DNA of 64,000 bases from Bacteroidia bacterium (GCA_030428705.1 JAUIDI010000001.1:620001-684000); one strand, 5' to 3'; shown: positions 34,243 through 44,507, counted from the first letter of the stretch. Numbers and translations: made by a program. The notes: generated by a model not told the origin, from the sequence alone.

Positions 34243-35757
34243 CTAAATAATATTCAACATTTTCTCGGTTGCCTTGATTGCGGATACAGTCTGATCGGAA
34301 TCCAAACCGCGGGTCGTAAATTCCTTGTCGTCAAGTTGCCATGTGATAACGGTTTCGCACAAAGCATCGGAATTACTCCCCGGTGGAATTCGAACGGCAT
34401 AGTCGGTCAATTTGGGAAAGTTCTTTTTTTGAGACCTGTAAATACTTCTCAACGCATTGATAAAAGCGTCGTACTGTCCGTCGCCCTGTGCATTCTCCTC
34501 AAAGGTCTTTCCATCGATTTCCAATAAAAGGGTAGTGGACGGTTTCAGTCCTTTTGAATGGGTCAGCACATACGATTTTACGAATACCTTTTGTTGATAA
34601 TCGGTGTCCAATACATCAGAAATGATGTAGGGTAGATCATCTTTGGTTACTCGTTCTTTTTTATCGCCGAGTTCGATAATTCGGGCCGTGACCTTTTTAA
34701 GCTCGTCGTCATTGAGGGTCAGACCGAGTTCTTGTAAATTCTTTTGGATATTGGCTTTGCCCGACATCTTTCCCAGCGCATATTTTCGCTTTCTGCCAAA
34801 GCGCTCGGGCATCAAATCACTAAAGTAAAGATTGTTTTTGTTGTCCCCATCTGCATGAATTCCAGCAGTTTGTGTAAAAACACTATCGCCTACAATAGGT
34901 TTGTTCGACGGAATACTTATCCCCGTAAAAGCGGATACCAATTTGCTTACTTTATAAAGTGCTTTTTCGTTTACGGAAATCTTGGCCTCGGGCAAGAAAT
35001 CATTGATAACGGCAATGGCACTTGCCATCGGGGCATTGCCCGCGCGTTCGCCCATTCCGTTGACGGTCAGGTGTAAACCGTGGCAACCGGCCTTGATGGC
35101 TTCCATGATATTGGCCACGCCCAAATCGTAATCATTGTGTCCGTGAAAATCAAAATGCTGATCGGGGTATCGCTTTACGATCTGTGAAACAAACTCAAAA
35201 GCCTCGGTATGTGTAATGATTCCCAGGGTATCGGGCAATAAAATACGCTTAACCGGTTGGGTAGCCAGGAAATCAAGGAATTGAAAAACGTATTCTGGAG
35301 AATTGCGCATACCGTTGCTCCAATCCTCCAGATAAATATTATTGGTCACTCCCTGCTTTTCGGCTTTGGCGAATATTTTTCCGATTTCCGAAAAATGCTG
35401 CTCGGGCGTCTTCTTCAGTTGATGGGTCAAATGGTTCAAAGAACCCTTGGTCAAAAGGTTCTGTACTTTGGCACCCGCTTTTTCCATCCATTTCAGCGAG
35501 ACCCCGCCATCGGTAAATGTCAGCACTTCGATATTTTCAAGATGCCTGTTTTCGGATGCCCAACGGGTAATCTGTTTTACGGCTTCCAACTCACCTTCGG
35601 ATACCCTTGCGGAAGCCACCTCGATACGATCCACCCTCAGTTCATCGAGCAAAAGTTTTGCCAAGGTCAATTTTTCCGAGGCGGAAAAAGACACTCCCGA
35701 CGTTTGTTCCCCGTCGCGAAGGGTCGTATCCATTATCTCGATCGTTCTCTTTTTCAT
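34243..35757 (-). CDS. leuA: 2-isopropylmalate synthase / citramalate synthase family enzyme
   Basis: The 504-residue enzyme has the HMGL-type TIM barrel with the metal/substrate motif DTTLRDGEQTSGVSFS, FDFHGHNDYDLG and LHLTVNGMGERAGNA, then the C-terminal LeuA dimer domain that binds leucine (residues 390-500). Isopropylmalate synthase joins acetyl-CoA to 2-oxoisovalerate; the related citramalate synthase uses pyruvate. The wording GEQTSGVSFS is closer to what I know from citramalate-type relatives, so specificity is unsettled, but the position between leuD and leuB favours leucine synthesis. The gene lies 53 bases after leuD. Confidence 0.85.
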   Translation of the reverse strand: MKKRTIEIMDTTLRDGEQTSGVSFSASEKLTLAKLLLDELRVDRIEVASARVSEGELEAVKQITRWASENRHLENIEVLTFTDGGVSLKWMEKAGAKVQNLLTKGSLNHLTHQLKKTPEQHFSEIGKIFAKAEKQGVTNNIYLEDWSNGMRNSPEYVFQFLDFLATQPVKRILLPDTLGIITHTEAFEFVSQIVKRYPDQHFDFHGHNDYDLGVANIMEAIKAGCHGLHLTVNGMGERAGNAPMASAIAVINDFLPEAKISVNEKALYKVSKLVSAFTGISIPSNKPIVGDSVFTQTAGIHADGDNKNNLYFSDLMPERFGRKRKYALGKMSGKANIQKNLQELGLTLNDDELKKVTARIIELGDKKERVTKDDLPYIISDVLDTDYQQKVFVKSYVLTHSKGLKPSTTLLLEIDGKTFEENAQGDGQYDAFINALRSIYRSQKKNFPKLTDYAVRIPPGSNSDALCETVITWQLDDKEFTTRGLDSDQTVSAIKATEKMLNII

Positions 35758-35810
35758 TTTTTGCCGTTCCCGTTGTTGTGTTTCGATAGTTTTTGAGGAA
35801 ATCCGCGTTT

Positions 35811-36407
35811 CTAGAGCGGTCTACTCTTAGCGAACTCACGAATATCTTCTTTGATATTCAAGAGATAATCGATATCGTCGAAACCATTGAGCAGGTTTTC
35901 CTTCTTATAATCATTGATGTCAAAACGCTCTTGCTCGCCCGTTGACACAATGGTAATGGACTGCTCCGGGAGATTGACTTCCAACTCGGTATTCGGATCG
36001 GCTTCGATGGCCTGAAATATTTTGTCCAAAAACTCCGGACTTACCTGAACGGGCAATACCCCGATATTGAGGCAGTTGTTGCGAAAGATATCGGCAAAGA
36101 AACTGGAGACCACACATCGAAACCCGTAGTCATAAATGGCCCAGGCAGCATGTTCACGCGAGGAGCCGGAACCGAAGTTTTTACCGCCGACCAAAATTTT
36201 CCCACTGTAGATAGGATTGTTCAGGATGAAATCCTGTTTTGGGGAATCATCGGAATTATACCGCCAGTCGCGAAAAAGGTTATCACCAAATCCCTTTCTC
36301 TCAGTGGCCTTTAAAAATCGCGCTGGGATGATTTGATCGGTATCCACATTTTCTATAGGAAGTGGAACCGCGGATGTTTTAAGTATATTGAATTTATCGT
36401 ATGCCAT
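35811..36407 (-). CDS. leuD: 3-isopropylmalate dehydratase small subunit
   Basis: At 198 residues this is the swivelling domain of the aconitase-type isomerase that converts 2- to 3-isopropylmalate. Characteristic are [40 protein letters not shown] and [18 protein letters not shown]. It functions only with LeuC, encoded 103 bases upstream. The spacer between the two is unusually long for subunit genes and contains repeats. Confidence 0.96.
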   Translation of the reverse strand: MAYDKFNILKTSAVPLPIENVDTDQIIPARFLKATERKGFGDNLFRDWRYNSDDSPKQDFILNNPIYSGKILVGGKNFGSGSSREHAAWAIYDYGFRCVVSSFFADIFRNNCLNIGVLPVQVSPEFLDKIFQAIEADPNTELEVNLPEQSITIVSTGEQERFDINDYKKENLLNGFDDIDYLLNIKEDIREFAKSRPL

Positions 36408-36420
36408 TTTTTAACTTTTT

Positions 36421-36462
36421 GCTATTAGCCGTTAGCTTTTCGCTATTAGCTGTTATAGTTCA
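36421..36462. repeat. 21-base imperfect tandem repeat between leuC and leuD
   Basis: GCTATTAGC occurs at 36421-36429 and 36442-36450 in two 21-base units that differ at a few positions; a further CAATAGCC lies at 36496-36503. The low-complexity permutation of these words resembles sequences around the four-helix-bundle gene in the same operon. Confidence 0.45.
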
Positions 36463-36503
36463 ATTAATCATTTTGTTTTGCTAAAGGCCAACAACCAATA
36501 GCC

Positions 36504-36522
36504 GAATTCGTTATGCGAATTC
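36504..36522 (-). promoter_or_regulatory. stem-loop across the leuC stop codon
   Basis: GAATTCG and CGAATTC pair around TTATG; the loop holds the leuC stop codon. There is no T run, so this is more likely an mRNA-stability or processing structure between leuC and leuD than a terminator. Confidence 0.35.
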
Positions 36523-37926
36523 TTTTTCCATTAATTCTCGTGGATCGGTCACTTTTCCGGTAACGGCCGCCGCTGCCGCGACAAGCGGACTCGCCAAGAG
36601 GGTTCTAGAACCGGGTCCTTGTCTGCCTTCAAAGTTTCTGTTCGAAGTACTTACCGCATATTTACCAGCAGGAACCTTGTCATCGTTCATTGCCAAACAG
36701 GCCGAACAACCGGGTTCGCGTAGTTCAAAACCTGCTTCGGTAAGAATATCCAAAATACCTTCTTCCTTTATTGCCGCTTCGACTTTATGGCTTCCGGGAA
36801 CCAGCCAAGCGGTGACATTGTCCGCTTTTTTCCTTCCTTGTACTATGGAAGCAAATGCCCTAAAGTCCTCGATTCTTCCATTGGTACAACTTCCAAGGAA
36901 AACGAAGTCAATCGGTTTTCCGATCATGGTATCGCCTTCATCGAAATTCATGTACTGCAATGATTTTTTATAGGAAGCTACCCCGCCTTGAACGGCATCG
37001 GCATTAGGAATATCGTTGGAAATGCTCATTCCCATCCCAGGGTTCGTACCATACGTAATCATGGGCTCGATTTGCGAGCCGTCAAAGGTCAATTCCTTAT
37101 CGAACTCGGCTCCTTCATCAGTATAAAGCGTTTGCCAATAATCCATTGCTTTGCCCCATTCTTCGTCCTTTGGCGTGAATTCACGGTCCTTGATATAATG
37201 AAAAGTAGTTTCATCGGGCGCGATCATGCCACCACGAGCACCCATTTCAATGCTCAAGTTGCAGACGGTCATACGACCTTCCATTGTCATATTTCTGAAT
37301 ACATCACCGGCATATTCGACGAAATAGCCCGTAGCGCCAGAAGTAGTCAATTGCGAGATGATGAACAATGCAACATCTTTAGGGGTAACGCCATATTGCA
37401 ATTGTCCGTTAATGTTGATACGCATGCTTTTGGGCTTTGGCTGCATGATACATTGCGATGCCAAGACCATTTCGACCTCGGAAGTTCCAATACCAAAGGC
37501 AATAGCGCCAAAGGCCCCATGTGTGGAGGTATGCGAATCGCCACATACAATTGTGGCACCGGGCAAAGTAATTCCATATTCGGGACCTACCACATGGACG
37601 ATTCCGTTTTTCTCATGGCCCAATCCCCAATACGAAATACCATATTCATTGGCATTTTCCTCAAGCATTTTCAATTGATTTGCCGAAAGTGGGTCGGTAA
37701 CGGGCAGGTGTTGATTGATGGTCGGGGTATTGTGATCGGCCGTTGCAAAGGTCTTTTCGGGGTGCATTACCCGAATGCCCCTATTTTTCAAACCTAAAAA
37801 AGCAACCGGACTCGTTACCTCATGAACCATGTGACGGTCGATAAACAGAACATCCGGGCCGTTTTCAATGTGCTTCACTACGTGTGAATCCCATACCTTA
37901 TCAAAAAGTGTTTTTCTCGTACTCAT
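36511..37926 (-). CDS. leuC: 3-isopropylmalate dehydratase large subunit
   Basis: The 471-residue subunit carries the iron-sulfur ligands: Cys in [16 protein letters not shown] and the pair in [17 protein letters not shown]. Other signatures are [30 protein letters not shown] and [17 protein letters not shown]. Together with LeuD it interconverts 2- and 3-isopropylmalate. It is the first gene of the reverse-strand operon leuC-leuD-leuA-fhb-leuB. A perfect -7 box lies 22 bases upstream of its start. Confidence 0.97.
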   Translation of the reverse strand: MSTRKTLFDKVWDSHVVKHIENGPDVLFIDRHMVHEVTSPVAFLGLKNRGIRVMHPEKTFATADHNTPTINQHLPVTDPLSANQLKMLEENANEYGISYWGLGHEKNGIVHVVGPEYGITLPGATIVCGDSHTSTHGAFGAIAFGIGTSEVEMVLASQCIMQPKPKSMRININGQLQYGVTPKDVALFIISQLTTSGATGYFVEYAGDVFRNMTMEGRMTVCNLSIEMGARGGMIAPDETTFHYIKDREFTPKDEEWGKAMDYWQTLYTDEGAEFDKELTFDGSQIEPMITYGTNPGMGMSISNDIPNADAVQGGVASYKKSLQYMNFDEGDTMIGKPIDFVFLGSCTNGRIEDFRAFASIVQGRKKADNVTAWLVPGSHKVEAAIKEEGILDILTEAGFELREPGCSACLAMNDDKVPAGKYAVSTSNRNFEGRQGPGSRTLLASPLVAAAAAVTGKVTDPRELMEKEFA

Positions 37927-37947
37927 TTTCTCAAAATTCTAAGCCAA

Positions 37948-37955
37948 CAAAGCTA
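37948..37955 (-). promoter_or_regulatory. -7 box for the leu operon
   Basis: CAAAGCTA reads as TAGCTTTG on the reverse strand and matches the Bacteroidota -7 consensus TAnnTTTG, giving a short leader of about 15 bases. A matching -33 TTG is not clear, so support rests on one box. Confidence 0.35.
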
Positions 37956-38148
37956 ACTAAAACAGTAGTTTTTGGAAATTTTTCCATCAATAAATTACGA
38001 TGTTCAACGCTTGGAATCGTTTGGTTGCATCACTTTTTTAACAACGCACCTCTTTACTTTAACACAACACTAACTATTTTGACTTCTTTGTATAAATACC
38101 TTGTCAAAGAACAATTAAATCAACTTACAATCAACAAAAAACGAACTT

Positions 38149-39258
38149 ATGAAACAATTCTACATGAAAGGTGGCATTTTGACCATGTTAGGAATGCTTT
38201 TGCTAAGCATGAACTTAACGGCCCAGCTTGACTTGCCTAGGGGTAGCCAGATGGCAAAAGTATCGCAGCGCATCGGTATTACCGATGTCTCGATCGTTTA
38301 TTCTCGACCCAGTGTCAACGAAAGACAAGTTTGGGGGAGTTTGGTCCCCTATGGAATGAATAATTTAGGTTTTGGAACGGCCAAAGAGTCACCATGGCGA
38401 GCCGGAGCGAACGAAAATACGACAATCAAATTTACGGATGATGTAAAAATTGAGGGTAAGGACCTTCCTGCGGGTAAATATGGCTTACATATGGTCATTT
38501 ACGATAATGGGAAGGCCGATATTATTTTTTCAAATAATAGTTCGGCATGGGGGAGTTATTTTTACGAGCCCTCCGAGGATGCTCTTAGGGTTGAAGTGGA
38601 AACAAGTGAAATTCCTCATACGGAGCAACTCACTTTCGGTTTTGATCAAGTTACTTCAAATTCTGCGATTGCAGTCTTGAAGTGGGAGAAAAAACAAATT
38701 CCTTTTAAAATTGAAGTTGATGTGGCCGATATAGTCTTGGCCGATATTAGAAAAAAGTTACAAGACTCTCCCGGTTTCAATCGGCAGACCTGGGAACAAG
38801 CTGCGGGCTATGCCTTGAATAACGGGGGCAATCTCAATGAGGCCTTGGGTTGGATAGACAATGCCATAGAGGGTCAGTTTTATAGCAAAAAAAACTTTAC
38901 CAATATGAGTGTCAAAGCGCAGATTCTTTCAAAAATGGGCAGGTCAGACGAGGCTGATAAGATTATACAAGAGGCAATGGCAATGGGCAATGTTTTTGAA
39001 ATACATGGTTATGGCAGACAACTCATTGCGCAAGGTCAAAAAGAGAAGGCCCTCGAAGTATTTAAGAAAAATGCGAAAATGAATAAAGGCCAATGGCCCG
39101 TTGATTTTGGTCTGGCCAGGGGTTATGCCGCCACTGGAAACTATAAGACCGCACTGAAGCACCTAAAAATAGCAGAAGGCCGGGCACCTGACCAACCTAA
39201 TAAAGATGCAATTGCAGGTTATCTAATAAAACTTCAAAACAATGAGGATATCAATTAG
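38149..39258 (+). CDS. secreted DUF2911 protein with C-terminal TPR
   Basis: The 369-residue protein has a signal peptide ending in LTAQ. Residues 25-175 are DUF2911, a beta-rich domain common in this phylum, with ITDVSIVYSRPSVNERQVWG, WRAGANENTTIKFTDDVKI and LPAGKYGLHMVI. The second half has TPR-like helices (GNLNEALGWIDNAIEG, QKEKALEVFKKNAKMN, TGNYKTALKHLKIAEG). DUF2911 proteins are exported and have no known activity. It is a single transcription unit with a terminator directly after it, divergent from the leu operon. Confidence 0.88.
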   Translation: MKQFYMKGGILTMLGMLLLSMNLTAQLDLPRGSQMAKVSQRIGITDVSIVYSRPSVNERQVWGSLVPYGMNNLGFGTAKESPWRAGANENTTIKFTDDVKIEGKDLPAGKYGLHMVIYDNGKADIIFSNNSSAWGSYFYEPSEDALRVEVETSEIPHTEQLTFGFDQVTSNSAIAVLKWEKKQIPFKIEVDVADIVLADIRKKLQDSPGFNRQTWEQAAGYALNNGGNLNEALGWIDNAIEGQFYSKKNFTNMSVKAQILSKMGRSDEADKIIQEAMAMGNVFEIHGYGRQLIAQGQKEKALEVFKKNAKMNKGQWPVDFGLARGYAATGNYKTALKHLKIAEGRAPDQPNKDAIAGYLIKLQNNEDIN

Positions 39259-39280
39259 TTAAAGGAGGCCCTCAAGAATA

Positions 39281-39307
39281 AAAACCTATCAATTGATAGG
39301 TTTTTTT
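39281..39307 (+). terminator. bidirectional intrinsic terminator between the DUF2911 gene and recG
   Basis: A perfect 24-base palindrome (AAAACCTATC, AATT, GATAGGTTTT) runs into seven T on the forward strand. It lies 22 bases past the upstream stop and four bases before the end of recG, and can serve both. Confidence 0.88.
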
Positions 39308-39310
39308 AAT

Positions 39311-41413
39311 CTAACTTATATAATTCCAAATGTTTTTATGTTTGACCAATTGGGTATAGGCGTGGCGAACAGCCCTGTTTTCAGATTTTTCCAATGTAGG
39401 ATCGTCTTTTAACGTCTGGAGGGCATAATATCGGGCACTTTTCAAAATAGCATTGTCTTTTACAATATCGGCGATCTTAAGGTTGAGAATACCACTTTGC
39501 TGGGTACCCATTAGATCGCCGGGGCCGCGTAATTTGAGATCCACTTCTGCGATTTCAAAGCCATCATTGGTTTTGACCATGGTTTCCAAACGCGTTTTTG
39601 CTTCCGAGGATAGTTTATGTCCTGTCATCAAAATACAGAAACTTTGGTCGGCACCGCGACCTACACGCCCCCGCAACTGGTGCAATTGCGATAACCCGAA
39701 ACGTTCCGCGCTTTCTATTACCATGACCGAGGCATTGGGTATGTTCACCCCGACTTCGATGACCGTAGTAGCCACCATGATCTGGGTCTCTCCCTTAACG
39801 AAGCGCTCCATTTCATAGTCCTTATCGGCGGGCTTCATTTTACCGTGAACGATCGAAATTTGATAATCGGGCAGGGGAAAATCTCGGACGATGCTTTCAT
39901 ATCCATCCATTAGATCCTTGTAGTCCAAAGCCTCGGATTCTTGTATCAACGGATAGACGATATAGATTTGTCTTCCCTTTTTGATTTCATCCCGAATAAA
40001 CCTGAAAACCTTTAAACGATTTGTGTCGTATCGATGTACGGTCTTGATTGGTTTTCTACCCGGCGGAAGCTCGTCGATTACCGAAATGTCCAAATCGCCA
40101 TAGAGGCTCATGGCCAAAGTGCGTGGAATTGGCGTTGCAGTCATGACCAGGATATGGGGTGGAATTAGATTTTTATGCCACAATTTGGAACGTTGTGCCA
40201 CTCCGAATCGATGTTGCTCGTCTACGATCGCTAATCCCAAATTCTTAAATTGAACCTTATCTTCGAGTAGGGCATGGGTGCCGATCAAGATTTGCAATTC
40301 GCCGCTTTCCAGATGCTCATGAATCGGCTTTCGAGCGGATTTTTTTACCGAACCGGTCAACAGGGCACAGGTTACATCGGTGCCTTTCAACAATTCTTTT
40401 ATACTATTGTAATGTTGATTCGCCAGAATTTCCGTTGGGGCCATGAGGCATGCCTGAAATCCATTGTCGATGGCAAGGAGCATGGTCATTACGGCAACGA
40501 TCGTCTTTCCGGATCCCACATCGCCTTGCAACAAACGGTTCATTTGGGCGTTGCTTCCCAAGTCTGCACGTATTTCTTTGATGACCTTTTTCTGGGCATT
40601 GGTCAATTCAAAGGGTAAATGGTTCTGATAAAAATCATTGAACAGATCGCCAACTTGGTCAAAATTAAAGCCCTTGATTTTTTGTTTACGCAACATTTTC
40701 TTTGAAATCAACTGCAATTGGATGTAGAACAGTTCTTCGAACTTTAACCGGAACTGTGCTTTTGCCAACAAATCTTGGTTCTTCGGAAAATGAATGTTGA
40801 AGAGAGCCTCGTTCTTTGGCAACAATTTCAGTTCATGCAACAGATTGGGGGAGAGGGTTTCCAAAAACCTCCCCTTTGTTTCCAAAAAAAGTTGTTGCAC
40901 CAGTTTACTGATGACCCGGTTTGTAATGCCCTTGTTGCCCAGTTTTTCGGTGGAAGGGTAAATGGGCTGCATGGCTATTTTGAGTCCTGCTTCATGCTCC
41001 TTCAACAATTCCAGTTCGGGGTGCGGCATTGAAAATTTGCCGTTGAACCAATTACATTTTCCAAAGATTACGTAGGGTTCGTTGATTTTCAGATTTTCAC
41101 GTATCCATTTTTGTGAACGGAACCATACCAGTTCCATTTCGCTCGTGTCATCGACAAAAGTGGCGACCAAACGTTTACCTTTTTTTTGTTCGACTGTCTT
41201 TATGTGGATGATTTTTCCAACAACCTGCACATCGGCATTGCTTCGTTGTAATTGTCCGATTTTATAGTACTGGGTTTTGTCGATATATCGGTTCGGGAAG
41301 AGATTCAACAAATCCTGAAAAGTCTGAATGCCCAGTTCCGATTGTAGTGTTTCGGCACGATTCGGGCCGACTCCCTTTAAATAGACTATCGGGGTCTGTA
41401 AATTGACACTCAT
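39311..41413 (-). CDS. recG: ATP-dependent DNA helicase RecG
   Basis: The 700-residue helicase has an N-terminal wedge/OB domain (residues 50-150), Walker A LQGDVGSGKTIVA, motif II VDEQHRFGV, TATPIPRTLAMSLYGDLDIS, and C-terminal motifs VIEVGVNIPNASVMVIE and QLHQLRGRVGRG. RecG regresses stalled replication forks and processes Holliday junctions. It is a stand-alone gene divergent from the M1 aminopeptidase gene. Length and all motifs are normal. Confidence 0.97.
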   Translation of the reverse strand: MSVNLQTPIVYLKGVGPNRAETLQSELGIQTFQDLLNLFPNRYIDKTQYYKIGQLQRSNADVQVVGKIIHIKTVEQKKGKRLVATFVDDTSEMELVWFRSQKWIRENLKINEPYVIFGKCNWFNGKFSMPHPELELLKEHEAGLKIAMQPIYPSTEKLGNKGITNRVISKLVQQLFLETKGRFLETLSPNLLHELKLLPKNEALFNIHFPKNQDLLAKAQFRLKFEELFYIQLQLISKKMLRKQKIKGFNFDQVGDLFNDFYQNHLPFELTNAQKKVIKEIRADLGSNAQMNRLLQGDVGSGKTIVAVMTMLLAIDNGFQACLMAPTEILANQHYNSIKELLKGTDVTCALLTGSVKKSARKPIHEHLESGELQILIGTHALLEDKVQFKNLGLAIVDEQHRFGVAQRSKLWHKNLIPPHILVMTATPIPRTLAMSLYGDLDISVIDELPPGRKPIKTVHRYDTNRLKVFRFIRDEIKKGRQIYIVYPLIQESEALDYKDLMDGYESIVRDFPLPDYQISIVHGKMKPADKDYEMERFVKGETQIMVATTVIEVGVNIPNASVMVIESAERFGLSQLHQLRGRVGRGADQSFCILMTGHKLSSEAKTRLETMVKTNDGFEIAEVDLKLRGPGDLMGTQQSGILNLKIADIVKDNAILKSARYYALQTLKDDPTLEKSENRAVRHAYTQLVKHKNIWNYIS

Positions 41414-41491
41414 ACGACTAAATTAGGAGTTAGACCTTAGTACGACAAACTAAAACGCTAAATTTGGTCTGGACTTTGTACCCAATACCAC

Positions 41492-43582
41492 ATGGAACGA
41501 TTTTTACCGTTTTTTTTTCTTTTTATTTCTTTTTCGGGATTGAGCCAACATCAGGATAAGATTGATTTTACTCATGGAGAGGTTTTTATCAGACCGATTC
41601 CCGAAAAAAAAATGATTGAAGGTCAGGTCAATTATACCTTTAAGGTCTTAGAAAATGTCGATTCTGTTTTTTTGGATGCCCAAAATATCGAGTTGAAGAA
41701 TATCGAGTTGGATGATAAAAAAGTAAAGTTTTCGAACAATGGAAAAATTATTTCAATTCATAAGAATTTCAAAAAAGGAAGATCGCACGAACTATCAATC
41801 GATTACTCCGTAAGACCAAGTCAAACGGTTTACTTTTCAGGTTGGGACGATGAAATCCAGGGAAATGAACAGGTATGGACCCAAGGCCAGGGCAAATACA
41901 CAAGCTATTGGCTACCGAGTTTTGATGATATGGAAGAGAAGGTAGAATTTGATATTACAATTACAACCAATAAAGATTTAACCGTCTTAACCAACGGTAA
42001 ATTGATAACAGAAAGTGAATTTCCCTACCATGGTAAACATTCTTGGGTCTTTGACATGCAAAAACCTATGAGCAGCTATTTGTTGGCCTTTGCAATTGGA
42101 GATTACAAAAAACAAGAATTGAAATCGGCAAGTGGAATCCCCGTAGAAAATTATTATTACCTGTCAGATAGCTCATGGGCAGAACCGACCTATCGATATA
42201 CAAAACAGATTTTTGATTTTTTAGAAACCGAGATCGGCGTACCGTATCCGTGGCAAAACTACAAGCAGGTTCCTGTTCATGATTTTCTATACGCTGGTAT
42301 GGAGAATACTACCGTTACGATATTCTCGGATCAGTACGTTATCGATTCCACTGCTTTTGTCGATAAAAATTATGTCAATGTCAATGCCCATGAAATGGCA
42401 CACCAGTGGTTCGGCAACCTGGTTACTGAAAAAGATGGTGAACACCATTGGCTGCACGAAGGTTTTGCGACCTATTATGCCTATTTAGCGGAACAACATC
42501 TTTTTGGCGATGACCATTTTTATTGGAAACTTTTTGAAACTTTTAGACAATTACAAGATCAGATCGCCAAAGGAGAGGGGCAAAGTCTGCTAGATCCCAA
42601 GGCCAGTAGTTTGACTTTTTACGAAAAAGGGGCCTGGGCACTTTTTATGTTGCGAAATGAAATCGGGGACGCTACCTTCAAACAGGGAATACGATTCTAT
42701 CTAAATAAGTATGGATTCAAAAATGTTACGGTCAATAATTTTTTAGAGGAAATGGAAATTGCAAGCGGCAAAGACTTGACGGACTTCCGAAAAGAATGGT
42801 TGGAAAATAAAGAACTTCCCTTTGAAAAGGCCAAAGCGCAATTGGCCGAAAAATCCCCATCCTTGAAGTTGTTGTTCAATTTGGAAATAGATTTAAAGCA
42901 ATCGCAAAGCAATGATATTGATTATTTGAACTATTGGGAAGCCACGAATTCCGTCCACTTCAAAAAATACGTATTGACCCATTATAGTACCGCGCTTCCC
43001 GATGAAGCCTATACCAAGGCATTCTATTCCGATACGATTCCGGTTAGGCAAGCACTTTTTTCCGGACGCGATTTGCCCAAGTTTCTCGATAAGGAAAAAT
43101 TGGAGTCGCTATTGAACGACAAAAGTTATATAACCAAGGAGAATGCACTTTTTACCTTATGGCAAGCCTATCCCGAGGAAAGAGTAAAATATTTGGACCG
43201 TACCAGAAATATTGTCGGCCTCCCAAATAAGAACATTCGTTTAATGTGGTTGACATTGGCCATTTTGACCGAGGGTTTTGAATCGGTAAAGACGAAGCGC
43301 TATTTTGATGAATTGAGTTCATATACAAATCCTGAATATTCGTTTGAAGTTCGACAAAGTGCATTTTTCTATCTGAAAGAAGCCTTTGGTTTTAACGATA
43401 AGAGCTTGATAAATCTCATACGTGACACAAACCACCATGTTTGGCAATTTCGAAAATATGCACGAGATTTATTGAACGGCCTATTGGAGGATTCGGACTA
43501 TGGCATAAGAATCAAAAAGTTGGCCGGCGAACTATCTGCCGAAGAAATTCGTTATTTAAGTACGAAATTAAACTTAGAATGA
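41492..43582 (+). CDS. M1 family aminopeptidase, exported
   Basis: The 696-residue protein has a signal peptide (FFLFISFSGLSQ). The substrate motif AGMENTTV and the zinc site HEMAHQWFGN (H near residue 300) with WLHEGFATYYAY are intact, so this is an active gluzincin that trims N-terminal residues from peptides. The long C-terminal helical region is shorter than in PepN. It acts in the periplasm or outside. Its stop overlaps the start of the patatin-like gene (ATGA), which couples the two. Confidence 0.92.
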   Translation: MERFLPFFFLFISFSGLSQHQDKIDFTHGEVFIRPIPEKKMIEGQVNYTFKVLENVDSVFLDAQNIELKNIELDDKKVKFSNNGKIISIHKNFKKGRSHELSIDYSVRPSQTVYFSGWDDEIQGNEQVWTQGQGKYTSYWLPSFDDMEEKVEFDITITTNKDLTVLTNGKLITESEFPYHGKHSWVFDMQKPMSSYLLAFAIGDYKKQELKSASGIPVENYYYLSDSSWAEPTYRYTKQIFDFLETEIGVPYPWQNYKQVPVHDFLYAGMENTTVTIFSDQYVIDSTAFVDKNYVNVNAHEMAHQWFGNLVTEKDGEHHWLHEGFATYYAYLAEQHLFGDDHFYWKLFETFRQLQDQIAKGEGQSLLDPKASSLTFYEKGAWALFMLRNEIGDATFKQGIRFYLNKYGFKNVTVNNFLEEMEIASGKDLTDFRKEWLENKELPFEKAKAQLAEKSPSLKLLFNLEIDLKQSQSNDIDYLNYWEATNSVHFKKYVLTHYSTALPDEAYTKAFYSDTIPVRQALFSGRDLPKFLDKEKLESLLNDKSYITKENALFTLWQAYPEERVKYLDRTRNIVGLPNKNIRLMWLTLAILTEGFESVKTKRYFDELSSYTNPEYSFEVRQSAFFYLKEAFGFNDKSLINLIRDTNHHVWQFRKYARDLLNGLLEDSDYGIRIKKLAGELSAEEIRYLSTKLNLE

Positions 43583-44490
43583 GAGCTTTGGTCATATCAG
43601 GAGGGGGAAGCAAGGGAGCCTTTGCCGGAGGGGTCGCCCAGTACCTCATGCAAGAGCTTAATCATAACTATGACCTTTACCTGGGTACCTCGACGGGAAG
43701 TCTTTTGATTTCACATTTGGCCTTGCAAAAAATCGATAAGATAAAGGATGTCTACACTTCGGTAAATCAGGATAGTATCTTTAGCAATTGTCCGTTTATC
43801 ATCCAAAAAAAACATGGGGTCGATAACATAGCCATAAACCATTGGAACGTTTTTAAAAATTTCTACCATGGAAGCAAAACTTTTGGAGAGAGCCACAACC
43901 TACTCGATCTCATCAAGAATACATTGACAGTCGAGGAATTCGAGAACTTGAAAAATGGCCCGAAAGAGATTATCGTTACGGTTTCGAACCTGTCGCTCAA
44001 CCAAGTGGAGTACAAGTCGATCAATGACTGTAGTTATGAAGAGTTTTGCGAATGGATATGGATTTCATGCAATTATACACCCTTTATGTCGCTTGCACTA
44101 AAAGACGGCTGCGAGTACGCCGACGGGGGGTTGGGTAATATGGTACCCATAGAGGAAGCTATTAAGCGCGGGGCCACTGTAGTCGATGCAATTATTCTAC
44201 AGACCGAAACCACGTTGTTCAACCGAATGCCTTCTAAAAATGCGTTCTCCTTGTTAACCACCATGTTCGGTTTTATGCTAGATCGGATCGAACGCCAAAA
44301 CATACGGATCGGAAAATTTGCAGCCGGGCATAACGATGCGATTATAAACTTCTATTATACCCCTACCGTATTGACTACGAACTCCTTGATTTTTAACAAG
44401 GAAAAAATGACGGCATGGTGGGAAAGTGGATTTAACTTTGCCAAGTTCAAGAATATCGAACTCAATCAGATCGAGCCTGACTTAGAGTAA
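43579..44490 (+). CDS. patatin-like phospholipase
   Basis: The frame is open upstream, but the ATG at 43579 overlaps the aminopeptidase stop and starts directly at the family motif LVISGGGSKGAFAGGV, the oxyanion hole. The serine nucleophile lies in LGTSTGSLL and the catalytic Asp in YADGGLGNMVP. The protein (303 residues) has no signal peptide, so it probably hydrolyses acyl esters of membrane lipids from the cytoplasm. Coupling to an exported aminopeptidase is not obviously functional. Confidence 0.9.
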   Translation: MRALVISGGGSKGAFAGGVAQYLMQELNHNYDLYLGTSTGSLLISHLALQKIDKIKDVYTSVNQDSIFSNCPFIIQKKHGVDNIAINHWNVFKNFYHGSKTFGESHNLLDLIKNTLTVEEFENLKNGPKEIIVTVSNLSLNQVEYKSINDCSYEEFCEWIWISCNYTPFMSLALKDGCEYADGGLGNMVPIEEAIKRGATVVDAIILQTETTLFNRMPSKNAFSLLTTMFGFMLDRIERQNIRIGKFAAGHNDAIINFYYTPTVLTTNSLIFNKEKMTAWWESGFNFAKFKNIELNQIEPDLE

Positions 44491-44507
44491 TTCATATTTT
44501 TGAATTA
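44488..44507. terminator. weak AT-rich hairpin between convergent genes
   Basis: TAATTCA and TGAATTA pair around TATTTT exactly between the convergent stops of the patatin and the small membrane protein genes. The stem has only one GC pair, so its strength is doubtful. Confidence 0.3.

Noticed and set aside
36988-37797. 269-codon frame on the forward strand
   Set aside because: It lies fully antisense to leuC, whose protein is complete and conserved; its own translation has no recognisable domain.
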